Source: Symbiodinium natans
Lineage: Eukaryota; Sar; Dinophyceae; Suessiales; Symbiodiniaceae
NCBI GenBank assembly: GCA_905221605.1
Contig: CAJNDS010000291.1
Span: 167,545-231,544, forward strand
DNA length: 64,000 bases
Direction: 5' to 3'
This document shows positions 53,773 to 63,668 of the stretch, one piece after another. Both the position numbers and the translations under genes were made by a program. The notes beneath the pieces were generated by a model. It saw only the letters and a program-made list of their open reading frames with translations, was not told the origin of the DNA and did no database searches. The first letter of the stretch is position 1. The number at the start of each line of letters is the position of its first letter.

Positions 53773-54177
53773 CTAGCGACCCCGAGTGAAAACCCTGGGC
53801 GGCACCCATCGCTGCAGCTCCAATGGCTCGATGTCGGAAAAGTCTCCAGCCTCGGTTTCCAGGTGCCTCGTTCTCGCGCACCGCTGCTCCCTGCGGTTTC
53901 TGAGGAGGGCACATCCCTTGGATCCCAACGCTTGTAGCGGCGCGGCCTTGGCTCCAAGGATTCCCATTGTCACCGGAGACACCCAAATGCAGAGCGAGGT
54001 CTCAAAGTAATATTCAGCAATATTCCCCATCGGCATCCATGTCATCATGATCCCTAACTGGCGCCCTACCTCCCAGTTGCCCTGTTTTTTGTACCCTCCA
54101 GGCATCATATAGTTGACCAGCGCGTCTACGGCATGCTCTATTGCCCCAGGATTGAAGCGAACCCCCCCCCCCCCCCC
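53773..54177 (-). CDS. candidate exon of a membrane protein, unrecognised
   Basis: The frame opens after a CAG followed by a G-run at about 54165-54180. It reads RFNPGAIEHAVDALVNYMMP, GYKKQGNWEVGRQLGIMM, NIAEYYFETSLCIWVSPVTM and GILGAKAAP before becoming basic and featureless. The first 75 residues look protein-like, with one or two weakly hydrophobic segments; the 3' limit is probably a donor near 53940. The family is unknown. Confidence 0.4.
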   Translation of the reverse strand, partial: GGGGGVRFNPGAIEHAVDALVNYMMPGGYKKQGNWEVGRQLGIMMTWMPMGNIAEYYFETSLCIWVSPVTMGILGAKAAPLQALGSKGCALLRNRREQRCARTRHLETEAGDFSDIEPLELQRWVPPRVFTRGR

Positions 54178-54614
54178 TGCGTATCAAGGTTAACCTGTTG
54201 ATGCCTTGGGGGCATAGTCACGTGCCCTGAAGGTCGAATAGGCATGCCGCCCCTTCCTGTGCCAAGAGAGATATCAGGAAAATCAAACTGAGAGCGTCTG
54301 TTCCTGAACTCTCTTCTAGCAGCGCCTCTGCCAGATGCACCAGGAGGTGTCTAGACAAAGCTAGCATCACACTCAGTCAGGCAGACTGGAACACAGTTAC
54401 ATGGAATGTCGTAGGTCTAGTCTAGACCTCGCAAATGGTGGGTCTGAGTTCCGCTAAGATGCTGTTCCGTCCCATGCTGCCCGAAATGGTCTTTGTGCAT
54501 GCGGTCCTGCCCTGCGCTAAGTACAGAAAGGCCAAGGGTAGTGGGCTTTGCCACACAATTCCGTGGGTGGCTTGTTTTGGTGATGAAGCTGCCACATGCC
54601 TCCATCAGTCTACA

Positions 54615-54618
<4 letters not shown>

Positions 54619-54698
<80 letters not shown>

Positions 54699-54724
54699 GG
54701 ATATATATATATATATATATATGT

Positions 54725-54782
<58 letters not shown>
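54619..54782. repeat. (AT)n-(AC)n-(AT)n microsatellite
   Basis: About 100 bp of AT, then about 30 bp of AC, then about 28 bp of AT. Frames through it are artefacts. Flanks 54180-54618 and 54783-55527 contain no supportable gene. Confidence 0.97.
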
Positions 54783-54785
<3 letters not shown>

Positions 54786-55527
54786 GCTGGATACTGCGCC
54801 TCACGACAAGCCACACGACAACAGGCTCGGAGCCCTCCAACCCCTCGCTGCGACAGCAGCGAAGAAGTTTGGAACTGGAAGAATTTGTCATGAAACGGAG
54901 TGCACGCAGCCTCACCTTGAAGTTTGGGGCGGAGGTCGAGGGGATTTATAGGCTGGGATCGGCTTGAGGTTCTAAGGTAGAGGGCTGGGAAGTCGTGGAG
55001 GGGGCGTGCAGTCGGGCGACTGACCAATGAAGCTAGCGGACTAGCTGGCGCCCATGCAGACTCGTTCATGAGCAGAAGGTGTACAGAACTCAGTGCGGGG
55101 ACGCTACTTCAAGGATTCAAGATGGAGGCCTCTCAATCGACAGCCAGGTCTTCAACGCAGAAATACGTAGAACAAGACGAAACCCTGAACACAGCTGAAC
55201 ATGGATAGCTTTGCTTTTCGGGTGTGAAGCTTGGGATACAGGGACCTTGGGGTTTCTTGATGGAGAGGCCTCCTCACGCATGGGCGCACACCAGGAGAAA
55301 GGCAAACAAAGCTCGGTATACTACGTCAAAGAAGCCTAGGGCCTAGGGCATGGAATTTCGACGTGCGCCAACACCAAAGTAAAAAAAAACTCTCAGCCAT
55401 GCCGGAACTGGAAACCTACAAACCCTCAGACGCAGATTCGTCTGTAGGATGAGAGCGTTGCATCACACTTGCGTGATGCCTTCGGCACTGGCTGTATGCC
55501 TCACCGGGCCTCACCGTGGCCGCCATC

Positions 55528-57180
55528 TTAGGTGCCAGGAACTCCAGGGTAATGATCCAGAGAGCCGCATGTGCTTTGCACGCTTGCAATAGAGGTACCA
55601 ATGTAGGTGGCGGCCGACACCAGGTCAATGATGGAAGCTGCACACAAGCGTTCCGACATAGCCCTGGTGTAGTCGAGTGCACCCGGGCAATTGATGACAC
55701 TGAGGGTGATCATGCTCGAGGCAATTCCTGCGGAAGCGATGGCTCCCGTGACGTCAATGGTGCACTTCGTCTTGCCTTGGTGCCCGTTCACCTCGAAGTT
55801 GTGAGCACCGCAGTCCTTGGTGGACAAGGCAATCAAGGTGCCCATCTGCGCAAAGCGTGCGACGGCTTTGCTTAGATCGAATCCGCACTGCACCTTTTTC
55901 CACGTCCTCTCTGTGTCCTTCTTGTGGAGGTCGTGGTACGTCTCGTAGTCAAGCCCCAGCCTGTCGGCAGCCTCCTTAGCCTTCTCGTCGACAAACTCCT
56001 TGTTGTCATCACTAGCGGCTTCCGCGACATGTGACAGGGCGCTCATCGCACCTTCCTGGATTGAGCCGACCTCCTCTCTGGCATGAGCTTCAGCCGACGC
56101 AGCAGGGTCTGCCGGAAGCGTCGCAAGATCTGCCGTCACCTCAGCCAGGCGACGGAACCCACGGCCGACGGAGGATTCAGACCGCATCCGGTCATTCACC
56201 CTGATTCGCGCCATTTTCGTCTCTCGAATCTCTTTATTGACTTTGTCAAGGACGCTCTGAGAAACGCCACTGAATGCCCTTACGCCTTCTAGCTTGGTGT
56301 TCGTAGTGATCTTTGGGAAGACCCCGTCGAGGCGCTCGGACCAGTACCCGTGCTTTGGTAGGCAGTTGGACTTCATGTTTGCTCCAGCTGCCGCCACTAA
56401 AGCCGCGTTGGCCAGGAACCCCGTGATGTCGATCGAACAGCCAGCTTGGACATTGAACGTTGGGCCGCAAACACTGACCATGTCTTCGATGTAGATGGCG
56501 ATGTAGCCCCAAATTGCCAGGTTGAGAGAGACCATGGCTGCGCAGAAGTCCTGCTGGTTGGCATCCCAGGGGTAGGGGTTCTTGCAGGCTTGCGTGACGG
56601 TGCGGATGTTCGTGACGATCTGCCCGATACTGGAGATGATCTGGGCGGCGTCGATTCCACACAAGGCCCAAAGCATCTGCCGGACGACGTCGATCTTCCC
56701 CACATCGTCCACGTCCGCGTCCTGGAGCATCCTTTTCACCGGGCCCTTCGTGGCATTCTTGAAGACCTTCATGTTGTAGTCATACTTGAGATTGTCGGGG
56801 TCCTTGCCATCAATGTCGAGATACTTCACGTGCTCAAAGACACCACCATCCGGGTAGTGTGCCTGGATGGCTTTCAGCAGCTCCCCAAGATCGCGCTTGG
56901 TCGGCATCTCCACCACACCCGGATCCTCCATCCACCTGTGCGCGTCATCCATGTCCGCGTTCGGCATTGAGGCCATGACAGCTTCGGTCTTGGGCTCCGA
57001 GCGCAGAAAGAAGGCGACAGCCAAAGCACCGCAGGCAAAGGATAAAGTCAAGGCGCCCGAGGCCATGAAAACACGGCGCGGTCCGGTGCCAGCTTCAGGC
57101 GGCGGATTCTTTGCGTCGCACTCGCTCTCCATGGAACTCAGCAGTCCGCTGGCAACCTCGGGGTCCTTTGCTGATGCCAT
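55528..57180 (-). CDS. intronless cysteine-rich membrane protein, dinoflagellate type, retroposed
   Basis: 550 residues if translation starts at the ATG at 57180 (MASAKDPEVASGLLSS). The frame stays open 24 codons further, but there it runs through spliced-leader relicts. A hydrophobic segment near residues 39-62 (FMASGALTLSFACGALAVAF) predicts a signal anchor. Two related domains follow: DFCAAMVSLNLAIWGYIAIY ... CSIDITGFLANAALVAAAG...C and, near the C-terminus, CGFDLSKAVARFAQM ... CTIDVTGAIASAGIASSMIT...C. Each has a C-x-I-D-(I/V)-T-G core and spaced cysteines. They are joined by a helical, acidic linker (EEVGSIQEGAMSALSHVAEA). I know no function; the style is that of expanded, uncharacterised dinoflagellate families. 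Absence of introns plus the leader relicts indicates origin from reverse-transcribed mRNA. Confidence 0.8.
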   Translation of the reverse strand: MASAKDPEVASGLLSSMESECDAKNPPPEAGTGPRRVFMASGALTLSFACGALAVAFFLRSEPKTEAVMASMPNADMDDAHRWMEDPGVVEMPTKRDLGELLKAIQAHYPDGGVFEHVKYLDIDGKDPDNLKYDYNMKVFKNATKGPVKRMLQDADVDDVGKIDVVRQMLWALCGIDAAQIISSIGQIVTNIRTVTQACKNPYPWDANQQDFCAAMVSLNLAIWGYIAIYIEDMVSVCGPTFNVQAGCSIDITGFLANAALVAAAGANMKSNCLPKHGYWSERLDGVFPKITTNTKLEGVRAFSGVSQSVLDKVNKEIRETKMARIRVNDRMRSESSVGRGFRRLAEVTADLATLPADPAASAEAHAREEVGSIQEGAMSALSHVAEAASDDNKEFVDEKAKEAADRLGLDYETYHDLHKKDTERTWKKVQCGFDLSKAVARFAQMGTLIALSTKDCGAHNFEVNGHQGKTKCTIDVTGAIASAGIASSMITLSVINCPGALDYTRAMSERLCAASIIDLVSAATYIGTSIASVQSTCGSLDHYPGVPGT

Positions 57181-57227
57181 CGTTGCAAAGCTGTGAGAAG
57201 AAATTGGAAGGATGCGGGTGCTCTCAG

Positions 57228-57258
57228 CTGAGACCAAAATGGCTTGAGCCAATATGGT
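57228..57258 (-). other. two tandem spliced-leader (DinoSL) relicts
   Basis: On the minus strand, ACCATATTGGCTCAAG (57258-57243) is followed directly by CCATTTTGGTCTCAG (57242-57228). Both match the 3' part of the 22-nt dinoflagellate spliced leader, which ends CCATTTTGGCTCAAG. They lie 48 bp upstream of the ATG of the intronless gene. Abutting relicts are the known mark of an mRNA that was trans-spliced, reverse-transcribed, reinserted, and then trans-spliced and reinserted again. Confidence 0.85.
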
Positions 57259-57259
57259 G

Positions 57260-57880
57260 AGGATTCAGGGGCTTGCGTTCAAGAAGTGCAACGCGAGGTC
57301 ACAAGCGTGAAGAAGTCACGCTCGAAGTCCAGCGCTTACCAGAATGCAAAGTCAAACTAGTTCAGTGACTCAAGTACCCCGAAGCCGTAGTCTGAGACTT
57401 CGACGATCCTCCAGGGTTCTCTTCAAGCTCAAGTCGGCCACGATCCTAGGAGGAGTGCAGTGGGCTTAGCGGCCTTTACGATCTCTTGCGTTTGTCTGTC
57501 TGAGGGGTTCAAGGCATGGGAGTCTTTTGTGAAGGCGGTTCCAGGTTTAGAGCTCTGACATCTCGAGGGGTGAGGGGTCCAAAACGGATCAAAGAAAACG
57601 GTTTAAAAACCAAAAGAAAGAAACAAGGAGCATTCTGCCCGCCACTTGCAGAAAACAGGAGGGTAGCACCGGTAACTTTACCTTGAAAAAACATTGTTGT
57701 AACCTTTGCAGCATCCACTCCAAACTTAAATCTGCTTCCATTGCAAGCAGACTCGTCACCGCTCGGCTGCGCCAGATCCGCAATGATCACAAAGTTTCAT
57801 TCTTGTTGTTGCGGGCAAGTAGCCTTATGCAGGGCTGGCCAAAAGAAACAATAGAAAATGACATCATACAGCCAAAAGCA
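57260..57880. other. 5' flank of the retroposed gene
   Basis: No firm gene. A minus block at about 57690-57790 (IIADLAQPSGDESACNGSRF) ends at a GTAAAG donor and could be an unrelated exon. Confidence 0.3.
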
Positions 57881-57884
57881 TGGG

Positions 57885-59375
57885 TCTTCGTGATTGTGCC
57901 CAAGCTTCCAGGCCAGCCCTCCGGCAGCTCTGGGGGGTCAAGGGCGTTTAAACCAAAGCTTTTGGGTTCTGAGGCTTCAAGGCATCAGGAGTATTGGGGT
58001 TTTGACGTTGTTTCCAAGGCTTCCAGGATTTTCGAAAATTATGTTTCTGGGGTTGGGGGTCGCACGGCTGGAGCTAACGTTCCGGCTGCAGCCTTCAGGG
58101 CTTGGGGGGGGCTTGGGGCGGTGTCTCGAGGTTGGGCACTGTGGGGCTGGAGCTGACGCTCCGGCTGCAGGAGTGAAACTAATTAAGCTTTGATCGAACC
58201 AATTGACTTGGCTCTCAAACAGATTGAGTAATTTGCGGTGGCAATTTGAGGTCAATTTGAGGCCAATTTGAGGTCAACTTGAAGTCAAACTTAGGCAATT
58301 TGAAGTCAATTTGAGCTCATTTTGAGCCCAATTAAACAAAACTTATTTAGAGCATAGCGGTCAGTAGCCCAAGCATTGAGGACTTGAAGCGATAGGTAGA
58401 TCAGCTTCTCTGTCGGACGAGCTGTCAATGCTCTTCTTCTTGGACATAGAGAGACATGCTGCTTGGAATTTGAGCCATCTGCTGTTCTGGACACAGAGAG
58501 TCTAAGTCAACTGCTTATCACAAACTCCTACCCCTGGCCAGCTGGTGGATTCCCTTGATAGGCATTTCGGCCCGAAGTCCTTATCTGTAGAGTTTGCTGC
58601 CAGGGTGGCAGATCCATTCATTGACTTAAGATGGGTCACCCAAAGTACTGATGTACAGAATACCTCTTCACCTAGCAGCCTTGATAGGTATTTTGGCTGG
58701 AAATGCTTATCTGTGAGGTTGGGTGCGTAGCCTCAGCCCAGATAGGTGGTATCCCTGCACTACATAGATTGCTTTTAAACATGATTCAGGGATCTGTGTT
58801 CTAGCTCCCACCCCAAGACCCTAAATAAGGACTTTGGCCCAAAATGCCTATCCAAATTGATGGCGCTCCAGCCATGTGGCAGATCGGCTGCAAACTCTAC
58901 AGGCAAATATTTCGGGCCGAAATGCCTGTCAAGGGAGTTCACCAGCTGGCCAGGGCTAGGAGTTGGTGATCAGCAGAGTCTGTGTCCAGAACAGCAGGGG
59001 CTCAATTCCAGGCAGCATGTCTCTCTATATCCAAGAAGAAGATGTTTTGTTTCATTGGGCTCAAAATGAGCTCAAATTCACTTCAAATTGACCTCAAATT
59101 GGCCTCAAATTTGACCTCAAATTGGCCTCAAATTGACCTCAGTCAGATTGGCTTCAAATTGACTCCTCACATTATTCAATTTGTCTGAGAGCCAATTCAA
59201 TTGGTTCAATCAAGTCGTAATTAAAATAAGTCACTCCTGCAGCCGGAGCGTTAGCTCCAACCACACAATGCCCATGATGCCTTGAAGCATCAGGAACCCA
59301 AAAACTTTGGTTTAAACGCCCTTGACCCCCTAGAGCTGCCGAGGGGGTGGCGTGGAAGTTTGGGCACAATCACAA
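57885..59375. mobile_element. 1.5-kb foldback (long inverted-repeat) element
   Basis: The two halves are imperfect inverted copies. Outer arms: GTGATTGTGCCCAAGCTTCC and AAGGGCGTTTAAACCAAAGC (57888-57960) pair with 59290-59372. The GCTCCGGCTGCAGGAGTGA block (58160) pairs with 59235-59255. The AATTTGAGGTCAATTTGAGG tracts (58240-58330) pair with 59045-59165. GACATAGAGAGACATGCTGC (58441) pairs with 59010-59035, CAGCTGGTGGATTCCCTTGA (58540) with about 58920-58945, and GATAGGTATTTTGGCTGGAA (58682) with about 58830-58858. The loop is about 58730-58815. The left arm carries roughly 130 bp not matched on the right (about 57985-58120). There is no coding capacity, so it is a large MITE or Foldback-type element. 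Confidence 0.85.
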
Positions 59376-60300
59376 AGATCCAGAAACGCTGCAGGTAGGG
59401 GACTTAAAATGCAAACAATGTCAGCTATATTTTGTTGTGTTCAAACCCTTCTTTTGGTCAAACCTGTGAAATCATGTAAAATAATAGCTATGTTTTGTCA
59501 TTTCTAAACCTTCGAAAAGGAAGCCTTTGGCCAACCCTGTTATGCGATTCATGAGCCACGGCTTGAGTTTCCACATGGTTTCTTTCAAAGACGGCGCACG
59601 GAGCATTTCGTAGTGCTTTCATGTCGGCATTTAAACATGCTTCTAATAGACAGCCCAGCCCTATCCCCAAAGTGAATGGATGCGGCATACAGCAGCTCCG
59701 GACTCCCTCCGGAAAAGATCGGGGATGTTCACGGCGGCCAAGAGACTTTGGGGTGCACCGGGACCCTCTGGCTAAGTGTCCGGCAATTCTGCCAACGATG
59801 CGGGATAGCAGAAGCTCAATGTTCTCCACGCCTGCAGCATGGAGCTTGGAGCAGCTTGGAGTGTTGTGTGGGTTCAGCCGGCATATGGGCCGCAAACTGG
59901 CCAAGGCACGTCCCAGATATGGGATTGCCAAGCAGCCAAGCATGTATCCGCCATCGAGGCATCATCTACGCTCAGACTTCAAATCCCAGGCTGAAGATTT
60001 CCAGCTGAGGTCGGCACTCACTTCGTCCACATCGAGCTTCCCCATGTTGGCCTATGCGATGACCAAGATCTTACTGTAAGATTGGCTGCTTTCTCCGCAG
60101 ATCTGAGCAAGGGTCTGTCTTTCCTGGCAAGATAGGAACCTCTGAATCCTTAAGCTCTAAGGGCAAAGGCCGGCCTACAGGCCCCAAGTCTTGCTCCCCA
60201 TTCCAGTCTGGGAGACTGGCTTGCAGCGCATCCGTTGGCAGCTCGAGCACGCTGACGTATCCTTGGTCGCCTCAGCAGCTCAGGACTGCATTCCGGCATT
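59376..60300. other. no firm gene
   Basis: A minus-strand block near 60018-60045 (ANMGKLDVDE, then a GTGAGTG donor) and a minus frame at 59488-59943 hint at exons, but neither is supported by motif or phase. Confidence 0.3.
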
Positions 60301-60309
60301 CGTGTTCAT

Positions 60310-60375
60310 TCAGGGTCTAGGGTTTAGGGTTTGGGGTTTGGGGTTTGGGGTTTAGGGTTTAGGGTTTAGGGTTTA
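60310..60375. repeat. telomere-like array (TTTAGGG)
   Basis: About nine heptamers, several of the TTTGGGG form. Confidence 0.9.
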
Positions 60376-60783
60376 TTCGTGTTCAGAGCAAACAGTTTCA
60401 AGGGTTTGAACCTGCTTTGGGCACTTTGAAGCCAACAGGCCTGGATGCCTGTTGCAAGACATCCGCAGCCTGGGGCTTTAGAAGGGGATGTTCAGATTCG
60501 GAACCTCCTCAGGCACAACTCCGCACGCCTTTTTTTGCAGCGAAGGGCTGGAAAATTGCTACAGCCCACTCAGCACTTCAGAGGAACCGTCTCGTGGAAG
60601 GCCTCGAAATCAACCTGAGCCCAACAGGCTTTGGTGGCACTTTGTGGCACCCTGTGCAGGACTCTTCGAATCATTCGTGAAAAAAGATTCTGTTAGTTAT
60701 GGCCCAGGATACCCGAATCCCTTCAACGGGACCCCCCAAAAGCACACCCCCCCTATCTTCGGAAACCCCCCCCCCCCCCCCAC

Positions 60784-60967
60784 CTGGTGAGCTCCTTCAA
60801 GTATGCGGACGCAGGGAGCAAAGCGGCTCTTGTAGCGAAGGTTCTCCTTGGAGTAGGAGTGGCGGGCTTCCAGGCTGTTCCCGGTGATCGGACAGCTTCC
60901 GCTCACAACGACCAGTATCTCCAGGTAGTCCAGGCAGGCCATGTCATGCTGGAAGTCGTCGATTCCC
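60784..60967 (-). CDS. candidate internal exon, unrecognised protein
   Basis: AG|G acceptor at 60968-60969, 61 open codons and a GT donor at 60783-60782. The peptide (GIDDFQHDMACLDYLEILVV, NSLEARHSYSKENLRYKSRF) has balanced composition and GC-ending codons. An opposite-strand frame is also open. Directly downstream on the minus strand is a C/G-run. No family is recognised. Confidence 0.45.
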
Positions 60968-61239
60968 CTCAGTCTTCCAAAAGGCGCGGAGTCGTAAGTT
61001 GTTTGTTGGTTTGTTTGTTTGGCTGGTTGGTTGGTTGGTTATTGTTGTTGTGTTCTTTTCTTTTCCGGGGGCGGGGGATGGGGGGGATGGGGGTGGGAGG
61101 GTGGGGGATTTTCGTCGCTTTTGGTTTGGTGCTTGGCGCAGTGTGCTGCGTGCCCGGGTAGCTCTCGCCTCGAGGTGTCATGTGCATTCCAACTCGCGCG
61201 TGAGTGGTGGCCCTATCGGTGCTCCGCATGTCCGTATCA

Positions 61240-61910
61240 CTACTTCCGCAAAATTCAAGTAGCTAGCTCCTATATATGTTCCTACGAAAACTTCGAGTTT
61301 TGCAGATACTATATTGAGAAATCTCTCCACGCAGTTCCGCAAAACTTGAATTTGACGACCTCCATTCCTCTCTTTCTTCAACAAGAAAGCATCTGTTTTC
61401 CTACTGTTCATCGTAACAAGTCTTGATGTACTCTATACTCAAGAAACTGCGCACCTATATTTCCCTGGGGTCACATCGAAATTTCTCTAGTTCTGAAGTA
61501 TACAACGAGAACATCCTGCACGCTTGTAGTTTTGATGCGTATGTGTGTATATATATATATACATGCATACATATAGCGTGCTCAGAAAATTTGATTTATG
61601 GTTTCTGTTATGTATCCGGCATTCGATACAAGGCGTGAATTGGCAACTGTTAAACATGTTTGGCGTTGACTTGACAGACGAAATGCCAAAGATTAGCAAG
61701 TTAGTGGAGAGAATAATGCATAGCAAATAGTACATATTCATTATGCATATCGACTGTTGCAGAAGACTGTATAGATTAAGGTGTACTATATTTGGGGCAG
61801 TTGATAATCAAGAAAACTTCTCTGAATATTGGATAACCTATATGAAATAGTTTACTCAGCGCTGTCTCCAACATCTGAGCAACTGAGCACAATTCATACG
61901 CTAAGGTCGG
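61240..61910. other. A+T-rich island
   Basis: About 670 bp are clearly richer in A and T than the surroundings and free of the GAAGCC/CCCTAAA words common elsewhere. It contains a TA microsatellite (61546-61562) and near-repeats of GTTCCGCAAAACTTGAAT and its variants (about 61245 and 61335). A plus frame ending at 61730 (VNWQLLNMFGVDLTDEMPKI) looks protein-like but has no start or homology that I recognise. Confidence 0.6.
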
Positions 61911-62053
61911 CTTATTATTACGGCAACATTCCGGTGCGGTTGCCTGCCTGAGCTTCTCGGGCCTTCTTATTCACATGATGCGTGCCACTTTGCCGAAATC
62001 TTAACCACCCACTTGTCGGGTGGGGAACAACCTCTCACAAAGAAGTATTTCCT

Positions 62054-62488
62054 TTAAAGCACTGAACATCTGGGCCATTGTAAACCCACAACCTTTATTG
62101 GAGCAGGCTGCATCAACTTTGTGGGAGCAAGTGCCAGCGGGGATACCGAGTCAACCCGATGAACGACCTTTGTGGGCAGCGTCAGGAAAAGCTTTCCATC
62201 CGCAATGGAGATGTTTGGCGTTTCCAGAACCATGGGACGCACGTCCACGTCCTCGGCTTGCTGCAATCGGTTTGACCGGCACGGCGCAACCAAACTTTTT
62301 CAACCCGAAGCTAGCCTCTTGGCCTGAAAGCCTCCAAGCCTCGAAGCGCCAAGGGGGTTAGGAACCATTCTGGCGAAGACCCAGTCCAGATAGCTGGGCA
62401 TGTAACTTTGGAAGCCCAGCACGGCAAAAAAAGTGCTGCCAGCGCAGACCCCAAACAGTGTTAAGACCGCGAGCAAGACCAAGAGCAT
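62054..62488 (-). CDS. two-exon membrane protein fragment, unrecognised
   Basis: Exon 62488 (or about 62520) to 62366 starts MLLVLLAVLTLFGVCAG and continues FFAVLGFQSYMPSYLDWVFA, a signal anchor or membrane segment. It ends ATG|GT. The next exon starts at 62251 (AG|G) in the matching phase: DVDVRPMVLETPNISIADGK, LFLTLPTKVVHRVDS. It ends at a possible GT donor at 62092 or at the stop at 62054. One membrane segment followed by beta-rich sequence (N-I-S-I-A-D-G-K-L) recalls LEA-2-like single-pass proteins, but that is a loose resemblance only. The gene probably extends beyond both ends. Confidence 0.5.
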
Positions 62489-62598
62489 TCCGCGTACATG
62501 AGGATCAAATTGGGCGACTTGAGATCAATTGGTGTGAAATAGGTTGGGCAGACCCTTTTTGCTTGTGCATATCCGCCGCCATGTGATCCTATTAAAAA

Positions 62599-62622
62599 GA
62601 CACACACACACACACACACACC
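62599..62622. repeat. (AC)n microsatellite
   Basis: A pure AC dinucleotide run. The stretch 62623-63180 has no supportable gene. Confidence 0.9.
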
Positions 62623-63169
62623 TTGTGTAAGGAGCCTGTTTCTAGGAAAAGATGTTCCATGAAAGCTTTTCTTGCGGAGAGGCCCCCAATCTTGTTCTTT
62701 TGGTTGAGAGGTGTTGGACTATGAATTCCAATGCTCCCGCAACGGGACAAGTTCGGACATCCGGGCTTTGGCACATTCGCCGTTTCTGACGTCTTTAAAG
62801 GACTGCGAAGTTTGGGAGCATGACCTGTGTGCACGGGGCCTATTCTTAGAACCCCTAGTAGCTGAAGCTACCTGAGGAACAAACTCAAACTCACCCCAAA
62901 CCCTCTTCCCAAGCGATTTTGACCGATGAGACTCCACCAGTTCTGTGGGCTCTGGCAGGTCTTGGTGCCAGACGGCATACATGCGCACAATGGGCTCAAT
63001 GATCGGCCTCCGCGCGACCTCTCGCTGCACAGCTTCGGGACTCTCTGCGCTTCGGTTTCGGGATTTCTCAACGTAATCTTGCCCCGCCCTCTCTAGTTCT
63101 GTCTCCTTGATTCTTTAGAGTGTATTGAACTTGCACCTCTATATCCCTACTGCTAGTTTTCTCCCCCTT

Positions 63170-63173
63170 TCGC

Positions 63174-63212
<39 letters not shown>

Positions 63213-63232
63213 TGCTTGCTTGCTGCACTCTC

Positions 63233-63296
<64 letters not shown>

Positions 63297-63300
63297 TGGG
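63170..63300. repeat. (CT)n, (GCTT)n and (CTTT)n microsatellites
   Basis: GCTC and CT dinucleotides (to about 63212), TTGC units, then about 17 CTTT tetramers up to about 63297. All are pyrimidine on this strand. Confidence 0.97.
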
Positions 63301-63374
63301 GCATGGGGCAAGCCCCGCGCCAAGGCACGCCCCGCTCTCGCTCCACTCCGTTTACACCCCTCTCTCTCTCCCTC

Positions 63375-63668
63375 TAGTCCTCTTCTTCCTCTTCTTCCTC
63401 TTCTTCCTCTTCTTCCTCTTCTTCCTCTTCTTCCTCTTCTTGCTCTTCTTGCTCTTCTTCCTCCTCTTCCTCCTCTTCCTCCTCCTCTTCCTCTTCCTCT
63501 TCCTCTTCCTCTTCCTCTTCCTCTTCCTCTTCCTCTTCTTCTTCTTCCTCTTCCTCTTCCTCTTCTTCCTCTTCCTCCTCCTCTTCTTCTTCTTCTTCTT
63601 CTTCTTCTTCTTCTTCTTCTTCTTCTTCTTCTTCTTCTTCTTCTTCTTCTTCTTCTTCTTCTTCTTCT
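63375..63668. repeat. (CTT/CTTCCT)n polypyrimidine tract
   Basis: Nearly 300 bp of CTTCTTCC, CTTCCT and finally about 30 perfect CTT triplets. The opposite-strand frame encodes poly-glutamate and is an artefact. After 63710 more CT and GCTC repeats follow; no gene is seen to the window end. Confidence 0.97.

Noticed and set aside
54417-55069. Frames with long YIYIYI stretches
   Set aside because: They are artefacts of the (AT)n/(AC)n microsatellite.
57181-57252. Upstream 24-codon extension of the retroposed gene
   Set aside because: It begins at a non-ATG codon inside the spliced-leader relicts; the ATG at 57180 is the natural start.
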